Part shown: positions 25,817 to 34,884 of the stretch, in pieces
Numbering within the stretch: position 1 is the stretch's first letter
How the letters are laid out: each line of letters starts with the position of its first letter
Origin: Micromonospora fulviviridis
GTDB lineage: Bacteria; Actinomycetota; Actinomycetes; Mycobacteriales; Micromonosporaceae
Direction of reading: 5' to 3'
DNA length: 64,000 bases
NCBI RefSeq assembly: GCF_014648395.1
Contig: NZ_BMRA01000006.1
Location: 159,100-223,099, forward strand
Position numbers and translations under genes: made by a program
Notes under the pieces: generated by a model
Told to the model about the DNA's origin: nothing
The model's input: the letters and a program-made list of their open reading frames with translations, nothing else
The model's database searches: none

Positions 25817-26556
25817 TCAAGCCCATGTCTCGGCGTACTTTGGGAAGGTGTCGGCGTGGCTCTGCCAGATGTTGTCCGGACAGAACGCGAAATTTCGGCC
25901 GTCACCCGCAGGGCCAGGTCGACGGTGACCGGTGGCGCGGCGATGCTCAGGTGCAGGGTGTCGAAGCCCAACCCGACGACCGTGGCCCCGAACCGACGCT
26001 GCCAGTCGCGGACAACGGCGGCAAAGCGGGCGGTGTCGTTGTCATGGTTGAGCGGTCCGGTCCAGCCGATCGCTGTCAGCGCATGTGCGCCGTCGGTCGC
26101 GGGGACCAGCGCGAGGCGGGCCTGGCCGGTGGTGAGCATGTCAGCGTACTGGTCGGCGAAGCTCTCCACCGGACCTTGCTGGTCGGGGTCAGGTGTGAGC
26201 CCGGGCCAACATGCACCGATCGGATCGAGGTAGCCGAGGTCGTTGGCAGCTTCCTCGTCGAGGTCTTCTTCGGTGATCCCCTGCCACCAGTCGCCGAGGA
26301 CCACGCCGCTGTCATGCTGCTCAACCGTGGTGATGCGGTCGTATTCGGCGTCGACGCCGAACGGTTCGTCGTCGCCCTCGACGTGCAGCGCGAGCAGCGG
26401 CCACAGTCCCGTCCGCTGATGCTGGGCCCGCCACCGGGACCAATCACCCGCCGCGGCAGGACGGGAGGAGAGCCAGTACACCGGCGTGGGGCCGTTGTAT
26501 GGCTTCATCAACCGGCCCTCGGGGATGTCCGGCGGCAGCGCTTCGTACCACGTCAT
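25817..26556 (-). pseudogene. DUF4253 protein with a one-base deletion near the C-terminus
   Basis: From ATG 26556 the frame reads MTWYEALPPDIPEGRLM, then YWLSSRPAAAGDWSRWRAQH, LALVPATDGAHALTAIGWTGP and WQRRFGATVVGLGFDTLHLS, the known blocks of DUF4253 proteins. Just after LRVTAE the expected ending FAFCPDNIWQSHADTFPKYAE is present only in another frame, ending in TGA at 25817-25819. Restoring one base (GAA-AT-TTC instead of GAA-NNT-TTC) near 25890 gives a 246-residue protein of normal family length. As written, the frame instead continues to a stop at 25591 with unrelated sequence. DUF4253 proteins are often found among toxin-immunity-type genes; their function is not established. Confidence 0.65.
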
Positions 26557-26599
26557 GGCCGACACCATAGGCACCGGCCACGACACGCTGTCCGACGTG

Positions 26600-26662
26600 G
26601 CGGACGACCTCCGCCGTACATACAAGACCTGGCTCATCGAAGACGGCATCCCCGAGAGCACC
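26600..26662 (+). pseudogene. Tyrosine recombinase (integrase) C-terminal scrap
   Basis: The plus strand encodes DDLRRTYKTWLIEDGIPES, which resembles the DLRHTHKTWLxEDGIPE box around the conserved R/H of actinobacterial phage-type integrases. In another frame shortly downstream, PPLIGMAVRGPQG is reminiscent of the following LGHxxRGVEG box. No intact reading frame or start exists, and the start-like ATG at 26555 overlaps the DUF4253 start on the other strand. I treat it as a relic of an integrated element. The remainder of 26557-26896 has no gene. Confidence 0.35.
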
Positions 26663-26896
26663 AAAGCCCGTGGCCCCAGCTCGAGCCGCCCCTCATCGGC
26701 ATGGCCGTGCGCGGCCCCCAGGGACGGCTGGCCGCCGCTGCGCCCGAGCCGGCGCGTCGCCCACGTTCGGTCATGCAAGCTTGCCACCAGGAGCGCTTCA
26801 AGGGCCAACTCGTACCCGGACCCCGCGAATCCTTTTCGCCGTGGGCGCACTCTTATGGGGGTGACGTACGCATCGAGCCGGACGGGGGAGCGGGGC

Positions 26897-27415
26897 ATGA
26901 GCGGTGCCGAGTGGGCCAGCGCGCAACTGGTCGCCGCCGCCCGGGACGGCCACGTCGAGTCGTTGACCGCGCTGGTCGCGAACACCCATCCGCACGTCCT
27001 GCGCTTCGCCCACACCCTGTGTGCGTCGCCGCAGGACGCCGAGGACGCGGCGCAGGAGGCACTGCTCATCCTGTTCCGCAAGGTCGGCACGCTGCGGTCG
27101 ATCACCGCGCTGTCGTCGTGGATGTTTCGCATCGTGCGCAACGAGTGCCTGCGCCGGCTACGCCGGCAGGGGTGGGACGACCTCGATGGCGTCGGCGCGG
27201 TGGAATCGCCCGAGGACGAGGTCATCCGGCAGTTGGAGGCCGAGCGGGTGGCCCAGGCGATCGCCGCGCTGCCCGACCTCCAGCGCCGCGTACTCATCCT
27301 GCGTGACGTGCAGGGCTACCCGGGCCGCGCGGTCGCGGACAGCCTCGGGCTAAGTCTTGCCGCGATGAAATCCCAGCTGCACCGGGCCCGCGCGAACATC
27401 AAGGCCGCGCTGTAG
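26897..27415 (+). CDS. ECF-type RNA polymerase sigma factor
   Basis: A 172-residue sigma-70 family protein with only regions 2 and 4. Region 2: ALVANTHPHVLRFAHTLCASPQDAEDAAQEALLILFRKV and SITALSSWMFRIVRNECLRRLRR, containing core-binding and -10 recognition helices. Region 4: ALPDLQRRVLILRDVQGYPGRAVADSLGLSLAAMKSQLHRAR, the -35 helix-turn-helix. ATG 26897 follows GGGGGAG; an upstream in-frame start near 26860 would add about 15 residues. No anti-sigma gene is adjacent; instead a redoxin gene follows after 51 bases, so a link to redox stress is possible but unproven. Confidence 0.88.
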   Translation: MSGAEWASAQLVAAARDGHVESLTALVANTHPHVLRFAHTLCASPQDAEDAAQEALLILFRKVGTLRSITALSSWMFRIVRNECLRRLRRQGWDDLDGVGAVESPEDEVIRQLEAERVAQAIAALPDLQRRVLILRDVQGYPGRAVADSLGLSLAAMKSQLHRARANIKAAL

Positions 27416-27466
27416 CACTGAGCGCCTTCTCCTGCCCTCTTCCCCTGTCTCTTCCGGGAGTTCACC

Positions 27467-27925
27467 ATGCTCGAAACCGGCATCACCGCGCCCGACCTGG
27501 ACCTGGTCGACGCAACAGGCGCTCCCGTCCGGCTGCACGACCACTTGGACCGCTCGCACGTGCTGCTGTACTTCATGCGCGCCACCACCTGCCCGGTCTG
27601 CGTCCGGCACGTGCGCGACCTGGCCCGGCACGCCGACGAGTACACCGCCCTCGGCGCGCGGATCCTGGTGGTCGTACCGGAGGGGCTGCCGACCGCCCGC
27701 GCGTGGGCGGCCACGCAGCGGCTGCCGTTCCCGGTCGTGACCGGGGCGCACGGCAGCCCCCACGAGGCCGTCGGCCTACTGCGCACCGTGTTCGGAGCCG
27801 TGCAGCAGTCCGGCACGGTCCTGGTCGACCGGGCCGGACTCGTCCAGTACACGAAAGCGGCAACGATCCCGACGGCCGGCTACGACCGCGTGGCCGTGCT
27901 GCGCACACTCACCGCGCTGCGGTAG
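27467..27925 (+). CDS. Peroxiredoxin-like (AhpC/TSA) redoxin
   Basis: A 152-residue thioredoxin-fold protein. ITAPDLDLVDATGAPVRLHDHL is the typical redoxin N-terminus, and YFMRATTCPVCVRHVRDLARH carries C42 and C45 as a CPVC pair where peroxiredoxins have T(P)xC. QQSGTVLVDRAGLVQYTKAATIPT is the usual strand and cis-proline region. It likely reduces peroxides or serves as a thiol oxidoreductase in the cytoplasm; no signal peptide is visible. It lies 51 bases downstream of the ECF sigma gene with the same orientation, probably one transcript. The 300 bases after it show no gene. Confidence 0.8.
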   Translation: MLETGITAPDLDLVDATGAPVRLHDHLDRSHVLLYFMRATTCPVCVRHVRDLARHADEYTALGARILVVVPEGLPTARAWAATQRLPFPVVTGAHGSPHEAVGLLRTVFGAVQQSGTVLVDRAGLVQYTKAATIPTAGYDRVAVLRTLTALR

Positions 27926-28224
27926 CGGCGGCACGTACGACATCCGCCGCTGAACGGTACTGGCGCGCACATCTGCCGCCGGTCGGGCGCCACTGTGGGC
28001 GAGCGAGTTGGCGTGACCCCCAGAGAAGACCGAAGTGGTCAGGGTTCGCTGCTTCCCGCCTGACTGGTGCCCGGCTATCGGCCTGGGCCTGCCGACGCTA
28101 ATCACTAGCCGTGATGGGTCGGCCAGTCAGGCCGCGGCGCCGGGTCACGGGGTGACCGATGGCGCTCGGATGGGCTGGACCGGCTGGCCGCGGTCCGGAA
28201 GGGCGCTAGCGTGAACGGAAGCAG

Positions 28225-29220
28225 TCAGGTGGTGTCCAGATGACCTCGCTGGTGCAGGACGAACAGTAGCGCCATGGCCGGCACGACGAGCAGGAGCGCC
28301 GCGGCGGCGACGAGGGTGAGCGACGCCAGGGTGGCGTCGGGAGCGGCGGCTTCGTCGATGCGTAGGTGGGTGCCCAGCAGATACGGGTACTGCGCGACGC
28401 CCCAGCCGACCACCACCGCGCCGGCCGCGCTGACGGCGAGCGCCTGCAGCAACCGGGGCGCTGCCCGGTGCAGCAGTGCGATGCTGGCCAGTCCACATGC
28501 CGCGGAGACCAGCACCAGGGGTAGGCCGCGGCCCGTCAGCCCGGAGAACAGACGCCCGGCGTCGGCGTGCAGGATGGCGATGCCCGCCAGTGCCACGGCG
28601 CCGGTCGCCACGGTGGTGGCCTGGGCCCGGCGGCGGAACCAGCGTTCCAGGCCGGCGTCGGCGTAGGTACGGGCCTCGGCGGTGAGGAACACCGCGGCGA
28701 CGAACGCGCACACCCCGACCGCGAGCACCCCGCCGAGCAGCGACGTCGGGTTGATCCAACTGGTCACGGGGTTGCCGTGTCCGCCGGCGGGCACCCGCCC
28801 GGAGGCGATTCCGCCGGCGACCGTGCCGAGGAAGAACGGCGTGATCACCGATGAGGTGGCGAACGCCGCCCCGGTCGCCCGCTGATGGTCGGTCTTCACC
28901 ACCACCTTCCGGAAGGCGAACCCGCTGCCGCGGACCACGATGCCCAGCGCGGCGAGGCCCAGCGGGATGTAGAGCGTGGTCATGATCGCGGCGAACGCGG
29001 AAGGGAAGCCGGTCCAGAGCATCACCAGGCAGAAGATCAGCCACACGTGGTTGGCCTCCCACACCGGTGCCAGGGTGTGGTCGATCAGGTGCCGCGGGTC
29101 CCGCCCGCGCCGCGCACCACCGGCGGTGAGGTCCCAGAAGCCCGCACCGTAGTCCGCGCCGCCGAGCACGGCGTAGGTGGTGACGCCGATGAACAACACG
29201 ACGGCGGCGAACGTACTCAC
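28225..29220 (-). CDS. cydB: Cytochrome bd ubiquinol oxidase subunit II
   Basis: A 331-residue subunit with about eight to nine helices. It starts STFAAVVLFIGVTTYAVLGGADYGAGFWDL, the CydB N-terminus with the conserved D of GGADYGAG, followed by APVWEANHVWLIFCLVMLWTGFPSAFA, the most conserved block of the subunit, and SSVITPFFLGTVAGGIASG. With CydA it forms the bd-type terminal quinol oxidase, which reduces O2 with high affinity and without proton pumping. The GTG start overlaps the cydA stop (GTGA). No cydDC-type ABC genes are present in the window. Confidence 0.93.
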   Translation of the reverse strand: MSTFAAVVLFIGVTTYAVLGGADYGAGFWDLTAGGARRGRDPRHLIDHTLAPVWEANHVWLIFCLVMLWTGFPSAFAAIMTTLYIPLGLAALGIVVRGSGFAFRKVVVKTDHQRATGAAFATSSVITPFFLGTVAGGIASGRVPAGGHGNPVTSWINPTSLLGGVLAVGVCAFVAAVFLTAEARTYADAGLERWFRRRAQATTVATGAVALAGIAILHADAGRLFSGLTGRGLPLVLVSAACGLASIALLHRAAPRLLQALAVSAAGAVVVGWGVAQYPYLLGTHLRIDEAAAPDATLASLTLVAAAALLLVVPAMALLFVLHQRGHLDTT

Positions 29221-30644
29221 GCCTGCCCTCCCGCAGGTGCGGACTCCGAGGACCGGGGCGGCCCGTAGGGCACGTCCGTCTCGGTCGCCCCGCCCTGGTC
29301 GCGCCAGCGGCGGCGCAGCAGCCGCAGGACGTACACGGTGGTGGCACCGACCGCGGCATACAGCGCGACGGTGGCGGCGAAGAACAGCCACAGGTTGCCG
29401 GACGTGGCGACCGCGTCCCGGGTGAGGAGGTGACCGACGACCGTCCACGGCTGACGGCCGACCTCGGTGACCACCCAGCCCGCCTCCAGCGCCACCACCG
29501 CGAGCACGCCACTGATCGTGGTCGCCCGCAGGAACCACCTGCTGCGCGGCAGGTCGCGGCGGCGCCACCAGGCCAGCGCGTACCAGGCGGAGAGGCCCAG
29601 CAGCGCCGTGCCGATGCCGACCATGACGTCGAAGCTCAGGTGGACGATCGCGACCAGGCGGTCCGGCGGTCGCACCTCGGCGGGGATGGCGTCCAGCCCC
29701 TGGATGCGGGTGGACGGCGAGTAGCCGGACAACAGCGACGCCCCCGAGGGAATCTTGATGCCGCCGTGCACCTTCCCGTTCGCGTAGTAGCCGCCCAGCA
29801 CCTCCGGCACGTGGGTGCCAGTGGTCGGGACGGCCTCGATCGCGGCGAACTTCGCCGGTTCGTTCCGGTAGACCTCGCGCGCGGCGATGTCGCCGACGAA
29901 GATCTGCAGCGGGGTGGCCAGCGCCGCGACGGTCAGCGGTATCAGCAGGCCGAGCCGGTGGTACCGGTCGCGGCGGCCGCGCAGCATCCCGGCCGCGTAC
30001 ACGCCGGCGACGACGAACCCGGCGACCATGTACGCGGCCAGCAGCATGTGGATGGCCTCGAACCCGAATGCCCCGTTGAAGATCACCTCCAGCGGGCGGA
30101 CCTCCACGATCTTGCCGTCCCGCATGGTGAATCCGCCCGGCTGGTTCATCCACGCGTTCGCCGCGACCACCGACAGCGTGCCGCCGATTCCGGAGAGCAC
30201 CACCGGCACCCCGGTCCAGAAGTGTGGCCATGGGCGCATCCGCCGCCACCCGTAGACGTAGATGGCGACGAAGGTCGCCTCCAGGAAGAAGAACAGACCC
30301 TCGATCGCGAACGGGATGCCGAACGCCGCGCCGTAGGTGCCCATCAGTCGTGGCCAGAGCAGGCCGAGCTCGAACGACAGCATCGTGCCGGACACCGCGC
30401 CGACGGCGAACAGCACGGCCGCCACCTGTGACCAGCGCCGGGCCAGCAGCAGTGCGGTCTCGTCGTTCCGACGAATGCCCCGGGCGTTCGCGATCAGCAT
30501 CAGGAAGGTGAAGGCCACCCCGAACGGCACCAGGATGATGTGGAAGCCGAGGGTGAAAGCCATCTGCTCCCGCGCCGGCAGCAGCTGCGCCGGATCGGCC
30601 GGCACCAGACTGGCGCCGACCGTTACCAGTGACAATCCGGGCAC
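29217..30644 (-). CDS. cydA: Cytochrome bd ubiquinol oxidase subunit I
   Basis: The catalytic subunit, 475 residues, binding hemes b558, b595 and d. LLPAREQMAFTLGFHIILVPFGVAF holds the N-terminal heme-ligand histidine, AFGFEAIHMLLAAYMVAGF the second histidine, and GRQPWTVVGHLLT with the GRQPW signature lies near the C-terminus. The Q-loop after IAAREVYRNEPAKFAAIE is of the short type common in Gram-positive bacteria and actinomycetes. A GTG at about residue 14, just before PADPAQLLPAREQ, is an alternative start. It would support respiration at low oxygen or under nitrosative stress. Regulatory sites such as a Rex box were looked for upstream and not seen. Confidence 0.94.
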   Translation of the reverse strand: MPGLSLVTVGASLVPADPAQLLPAREQMAFTLGFHIILVPFGVAFTFLMLIANARGIRRNDETALLLARRWSQVAAVLFAVGAVSGTMLSFELGLLWPRLMGTYGAAFGIPFAIEGLFFFLEATFVAIYVYGWRRMRPWPHFWTGVPVVLSGIGGTLSVVAANAWMNQPGGFTMRDGKIVEVRPLEVIFNGAFGFEAIHMLLAAYMVAGFVVAGVYAAGMLRGRRDRYHRLGLLIPLTVAALATPLQIFVGDIAAREVYRNEPAKFAAIEAVPTTGTHVPEVLGGYYANGKVHGGIKIPSGASLLSGYSPSTRIQGLDAIPAEVRPPDRLVAIVHLSFDVMVGIGTALLGLSAWYALAWWRRRDLPRSRWFLRATTISGVLAVVALEAGWVVTEVGRQPWTVVGHLLTRDAVATSGNLWLFFAATVALYAAVGATTVYVLRLLRRRWRDQGGATETDVPYGPPRSSESAPAGGQA

Positions 30645-30790
30645 AGTCGGTGCTACCCGGTCAGGGCGGCCGGAAACGTACCGATCGGGTGAAGGATCAG
30701 GCAGAGTGCAGGGTAACGGGCGGCCACCCCTTCGCTGCCCCCACCCGAACAGCGGGCCGCGGGTGCGCGCAGCGGCACCGACGGCAGCGA

Positions 30791-31741
30791 CTAGTCAGCG
30801 ACGTGGATGACGATCTTGCCGCGCCGTTTGGCCTTCTCAAGTGCCTCGTAACCTGAGCGCGTCTCAGTGAGGGGCAGCACGCGGTCCAGCACCGGCCTCA
30901 ACCGGCCGTTATCGACGAGCTCAGCGATGGAACGCAACGCGTTCTGGTCGGGCTCGACGATGAAGTACACCCCACGGAGGCCATGCCGGGTTGCTTCCTG
31001 CTGGTCGGGTGGGGTGACGAGGGTGACCAGGACACCGCCCGGTTTCAGGACCGACCAGGACCGCGACTGCGTGGCTCCTCCGACAAGATCAACAACCACG
31101 TCCACGTCGCGAACGTGATCCTCGAAGCGGTCGTGCGCATAGTCGATGACCTGCTCGGCACCCAGACCCTTGACAAATTCCAGGTCGGCCGCCGCCGCCG
31201 TGGCGCTCACGCGAGCACCGAGACCAGCCGCGAGCTGCACCACGTAGCTCCCCACGCCGCCGGCGCCGCCCTGCACCAGCACGTGCTGGCCGGCCTGCAG
31301 ATCGGCGTGGTCCACCAGTGCCTGCCAGGCACTCAGCGCGGCCAGTGGGAGCGCTGCGGCGTGGTCGTGGTCAATGGTGGCGGGTTTGGCCGCCACGACG
31401 GCCGCGGGCAGGGCGACGTACTCGGCGGCCGCACCATCGCTGGTGAAAGGGATCAACCCGTAGACGGCTTCCCCCTCGGCGGGGCTGTCCACCCCCGCGC
31501 CGCACGCCGCGACGACGCCGGAGAACTCGTGCGACGGGATGATCGGGGTGCGCTCAGGTCCTGACCCGTCCGAGCTGTGCGTCCACGTCTGCGGCCAGGT
31601 GAGCTCAGTGGGTGTCATGGAAGCAGCCTTCACGGCCACCAACACCTCACCAGGCCCCGGCTCAGGCCGCGGCGCCTCCTCGTACACGAGTTGCTCCGGC
31701 CCGCCTCTGGTGTGAGCTCTCACGGCGTGCATCGTGCTCAT
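30791..31741 (-). CDS. NADPH:quinone reductase-like MDR oxidoreductase
   Basis: A 316-residue zinc-independent medium-chain dehydrogenase. MHAVRAHTRGGPEQLVYEEAPRPEPGPGEVLV is the quinone-reductase N-terminus, SHEFSGVVAACGAGV follows, and VLVQGGAGGVGSYVVQLAAGLGARV is the NADPH-binding GxGGVG motif. There are no structural zinc cysteines. The C-terminus GYEALEKAKRRGKIVIHV is typical. ATG 31741 follows GGGAGGGAG; ATG 31732 is a second possibility. Substrates of such enzymes are quinones or enones; none can be assigned. It is not obviously part of the cyd operon, since about 145 bases and the cydA start lie downstream. Confidence 0.87.
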   Translation of the reverse strand: MSTMHAVRAHTRGGPEQLVYEEAPRPEPGPGEVLVAVKAASMTPTELTWPQTWTHSSDGSGPERTPIIPSHEFSGVVAACGAGVDSPAEGEAVYGLIPFTSDGAAAEYVALPAAVVAAKPATIDHDHAAALPLAALSAWQALVDHADLQAGQHVLVQGGAGGVGSYVVQLAAGLGARVSATAAAADLEFVKGLGAEQVIDYAHDRFEDHVRDVDVVVDLVGGATQSRSWSVLKPGGVLVTLVTPPDQQEATRHGLRGVYFIVEPDQNALRSIAELVDNGRLRPVLDRVLPLTETRSGYEALEKAKRRGKIVIHVAD

Positions 31742-32091
31742 CCGACTGCTGCTCCCTCCCGACGGCATTTCGGTCAGCCCGCCGGCCGCCCCTGGGGAGA
31801 AACTGCAGGCTGTCTCCCGCATTATCTGGCGGTTCGACAGCGCGCCTGTGGGACTTCCGTAACCCATGCCCCTTCGGCTCAGAAGCGCGCCAGGCTCGCG
31901 ATCCTCCCCGCAGGCGCCGCGGAACCATGAGCGACGACGGGGGATATCCGCGGCTGACGTCAGCGTCGTCATGAACGCGCGCCCTCGGTGCGTGTGGCCC
32001 GCTCGTGGCCGAACGTATGGTGACGGGTCAGAGATTCGGCTCGATCCCGTCCTCAGGCCAAGCGGTGCACTCGCGGTCGGCCGCCTGCTCC
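31742..32091. other. Divergent intergenic region, no gene seen
   Basis: About 350 bases between the MDR gene and the 32105 gene. Open frames here have no protein-like features. It presumably holds promoters for both genes. Confidence 0.5.
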
Positions 32092-32097
32092 TATGCT
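32092..32097 (+). promoter_or_regulatory. -10 hexamer for a leaderless GTG start at 32105
   Basis: TATGCT, 7 bases, then GTG 32105. The spacing matches leaderless initiation and favours the GTG over the ATG at 32093, which would lie inside the hexamer. Confidence 0.5.
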
Positions 32098-32104
32098 CTC
32101 CGGC

Positions 32105-33043
32105 GTGCCCCTCCTCAAGATCTCTTCACTTCTCGGGCTGCCGAGCTACGACCTCGTCGACCACTACCCCGATCTCGCGCCGTTGCGACGCGCGCTGCAC
32201 GCCGAGGACTGGCCGGCCGTCGTCGCCTTCTTCGACCAGCTGCCGGAGCACGACGACCCGACAGTCGCCACCGCGATGGTCGCCGAGACGAAGGGCGTGG
32301 AGACGTTCCTGCGGATGGCAGGAGGCGGACCGGCCGAGTCCACCCTGGCCGGTACGTTGCTCGGCGCCCGGTTGGTGTGGATGGCGTGGGAGGCCCGGGG
32401 GGCGGCGCGCGCCCGGTACACCAGCAACCGCCAGTTCGCGTCCTTCCACGAGATCCTCCGTGAGGCCGAGCGGGTGCTCGGCGAGGTGACCGCGGAGGAA
32501 CCGGGCAACATCGCCGCGTGGACGGCGCGGCTGCGCACCGCCCGGGGCCTCGGGTTGGGGCAGGCGGAGGCGAACCGGCGGTACGAGCGCGCCGCGAAGG
32601 CACGGTCGGATCCGTTCTACGCCCAGCTGACCCACGTCCAGCAGCTGGGCCCGAAGTGGGGCGGTTCGCTGGACCAGTTGCTCAGCTTCGCGCGGCGCTG
32701 CGCCGAGACGTCGCCGCCCGGATCGCTCAACGCGGCGGCCGTGGCCGACGCCCACCTGGAGTTCGCGTACGAGTCGGGCATCGCCCACCTGCGATCGCCG
32801 GCTGTGCTCGACGAGATCCGTCACGCCGTGGCCAGGTCGGTCGGGCACCCGGATTACCGGCCCGTGCACGGTTGGGTCCAGGCCGAGTGCAGCTTCTCGT
32901 ACGTCCTCTGGCTCGCTGGTGACCGGTCCGGCGCCGCCGCCCGGCTGGCGGCGCTCGGCAACCGCATCACCATCTACCCCTGGGGCAGCCCCCGGGAACT
33001 CAGGACCGCCCGGCGGAAGCTTCGTGGGGCCGGTGCGCGATGA
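32105..33043 (+). CDS. Hypothetical helical-repeat protein (DUF4034/TPR-like), partner of an M16 gene
   Basis: A 312-residue soluble, mainly helical protein with no signal peptide. Blocks such as LRRALHAEDWPAVVAFFDQL, EILREAERVLGEVTAEEPGN, AWTARLRTARGLGLGQAEANRRYERA, and AECSFSYVLWLAGDRSGAAARLAALG look like degenerate tetratricopeptide pairs, and the whole is similar in style to DUF4034-type proteins. GTG 32105 is preferred over ATG 32093 because of the -10 hexamer. Its stop overlaps the ATG of the M16-type gene (ATGA), so the two are translated as a pair. No enzymatic residues can be pointed out; it may be a scaffold or regulator of the peptidase. Confidence 0.7.
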   Translation: MPLLKISSLLGLPSYDLVDHYPDLAPLRRALHAEDWPAVVAFFDQLPEHDDPTVATAMVAETKGVETFLRMAGGGPAESTLAGTLLGARLVWMAWEARGAARARYTSNRQFASFHEILREAERVLGEVTAEEPGNIAAWTARLRTARGLGLGQAEANRRYERAAKARSDPFYAQLTHVQQLGPKWGGSLDQLLSFARRCAETSPPGSLNAAAVADAHLEFAYESGIAHLRSPAVLDEIRHAVARSVGHPDYRPVHGWVQAECSFSYVLWLAGDRSGAAARLAALGNRITIYPWGSPRELRTARRKLRGAGAR

Positions 33044-34655
33044 TCCGATGTGAGGTCGACGGCGTACCCGCGCTGTTCGTCAAGGCAGCAGGGCCGGTAC
33101 GCGCGGGTCTGGTGTTCCGGCGGCACTGCATCGGCACGGGCTGATGGACCATCACGCCAACGCCAGTGTCGGCAGCACCGTGAGCCACTTCTACACCGCC
33201 GGCACGCCCGCGGAGGTGGTCGCCCTCTTCCACCAGCTCTGCGCATCGCTCGCCGACCTTCCGGTCGCGCGCATGGAGGTGGAGAAGGAGATCCTGCTGA
33301 CCGAGGCGGCCGGCCGCAGCAACGGCGTGAACGCGAACTTGCCGCTGTGGCGCTACGGCGCCCAAGGCCACGGGCAGGTGAGCTACGCCGAGTTCGGACT
33401 GCACCGGGTCACCGCCGACGACCTCGGTGACTGGGCCGCCGAGCATTTCACCCGCGACAACGCGGTGCTCTGGGTGGCGGGCAACGACGTACCAGCCGAC
33501 CTGCGTCTGGATCTGCCCGCCGGTGCACGGCGGCCGCTTCCGCCGCCCACCTCGGCGCTGCAGGGCACACCTGCCTACTACCACGCCGCCGGCAACGGCG
33601 TCGTCATGGACACCGTCGTCCGTCGCGGCGCCGCGGCGCAGCTCTTCGCCGCCGTGCTGGAACGCGCCCTCTACCGGGAGCTGCGGCTGGAGAGCGGCGT
33701 CAGCTATACGGCCACCACCGACTACTCGCCCCGCGGCGACGACATGGCGACCATCACCGCGTACGTGGACGCGCTGCCTCAGAAGAAGGCAGCCGCCCTC
33801 CACGGCTTCGTCGACACCGTCAAACTGCTCGCCAGGTCGGGGGTGGCCCAGGAGGAACTCGACGCGGTACGAACCATGGCCCTGGCGAGCCTCGACGATC
33901 CCGATTTCGAGATGGCCCGGCTTCCCACGGCCGCCGTCGACCTGCTCACCGGCCAGCCGCTGTTCACCGCCGCCGAGCTGGGCGACCGGCTCCGCTCGAT
34001 CGCCGCGGCGGACGTGACCGCGGTCGCCGGTGAGGCCTACGCCCACGCCCTGCTGCAGGTGCCGTACGGGGTATCCGCTGACGCCCTCGGCTTGGCGGCG
34101 GCGCCCACCAGCTCCGAGTCGCCGGTAGCCGGCCGGCGGTACCCGTCACGCGGCGACGACGGCCTCGCTCTCGTCGTCGGCGACGAGGGGGTTTCGCTGG
34201 TCACCAAAGCCGGGCAGGCCTTGACCGTACGGTTCGCCGACTGTCCGGTCCGGCTGCGGTGGCCGGACGGCGCCAGCACCTTCATCGGCACCGACGGCAT
34301 CAGCGTCGCCGTCGAGCCCACCCTGTACCGGGTCGACGACGCCGCCCTGGCCGCGCTCGACCGTGCCGTGCCCGACAGCCGCACCGTCCCGATGCCGGAG
34401 CGGGACCCTGATCACATCCCGCAACCGGAGCAGAGCCAACGGACCGCTCCTCCCGCCCGCAAGGTGGAGTTCGGCATCCTGGCCGTACTCACCGCGGTGA
34501 TCCTCGCCGGCTTCGTCGGCATGGCGAGCGCCTGGCGGCCGGAGGACGGCGCGCTGAGCGAACGCCTGCTACTGCTCCTGATGGTGCTGTCAGGACTCGG
34601 TGTGATCAGGGTGGCGCTGCTCGGCTTCGGCCGGCTACGCATGGGTCGCTGGTGA
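33040..34655 (+). pseudogene. M16 (insulinase-like) peptidase with internal deletion of the zinc motif
   Basis: ATG 33040, coupled to the previous gene, encodes MIRCEVDGVPALFVKAAGPV and AGLVFR, the first strands of an M16 peptidase, then stops at 33142-33144. From 33125 another frame gives HRHGLMDHHANASVGSTVSHF and continues to 34655 with VARMEVEKEILLTEAAGRSNG (the downstream glutamate region), YRELRLESGVSYTATTDYSP and two C-terminal membrane helices. The segment that should lie between, with the HxxEH zinc site, is missing and the frame is shifted. The longer frame starts at ATG 33144 (TGATG), so a 503-residue product could still be made by reinitiation, but without the zinc ligands. The intact protein would be a membrane-anchored metallopeptidase. 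Confidence 0.65.
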
Positions 34656-34841
34656 CACCACCCGTGGACGGCCGTCGGGCGCCCAACCACGGTGGAGCCG
34701 ATCGCCGCGCCCCGAACCGGCGTCGAGCCGCGCGATCAGCGACAGAAGACTATTGATTCTGCCTCGTCCGCAGGTGGCTCTGCCGCTCCCGGCGGCTCGC
34801 CTCCCTGTCGGGTCCTGTGGGGCCGGCGGCAGCGCGGCGGT

Positions 34842-34847
34842 TAGGCT
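34842..34847 (+). promoter_or_regulatory. -10 hexamer and 12-codon leader ORF before the YjbR-like gene
   Basis: TAGGCT is followed after 6 bases by ATG 34854, which opens a 12-codon frame (MQEAVSWSDLDG) ending at 34892, 8 bases inside the YjbR-like gene. If transcription starts where the spacing predicts, the leader ORF would be at the very 5' end of the message and could couple to the main start. Confidence 0.35.
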
Positions 34848-34884
34848 TTACGGATGCAGGAGGCGGTGTCCTGGAGCGACCTCG

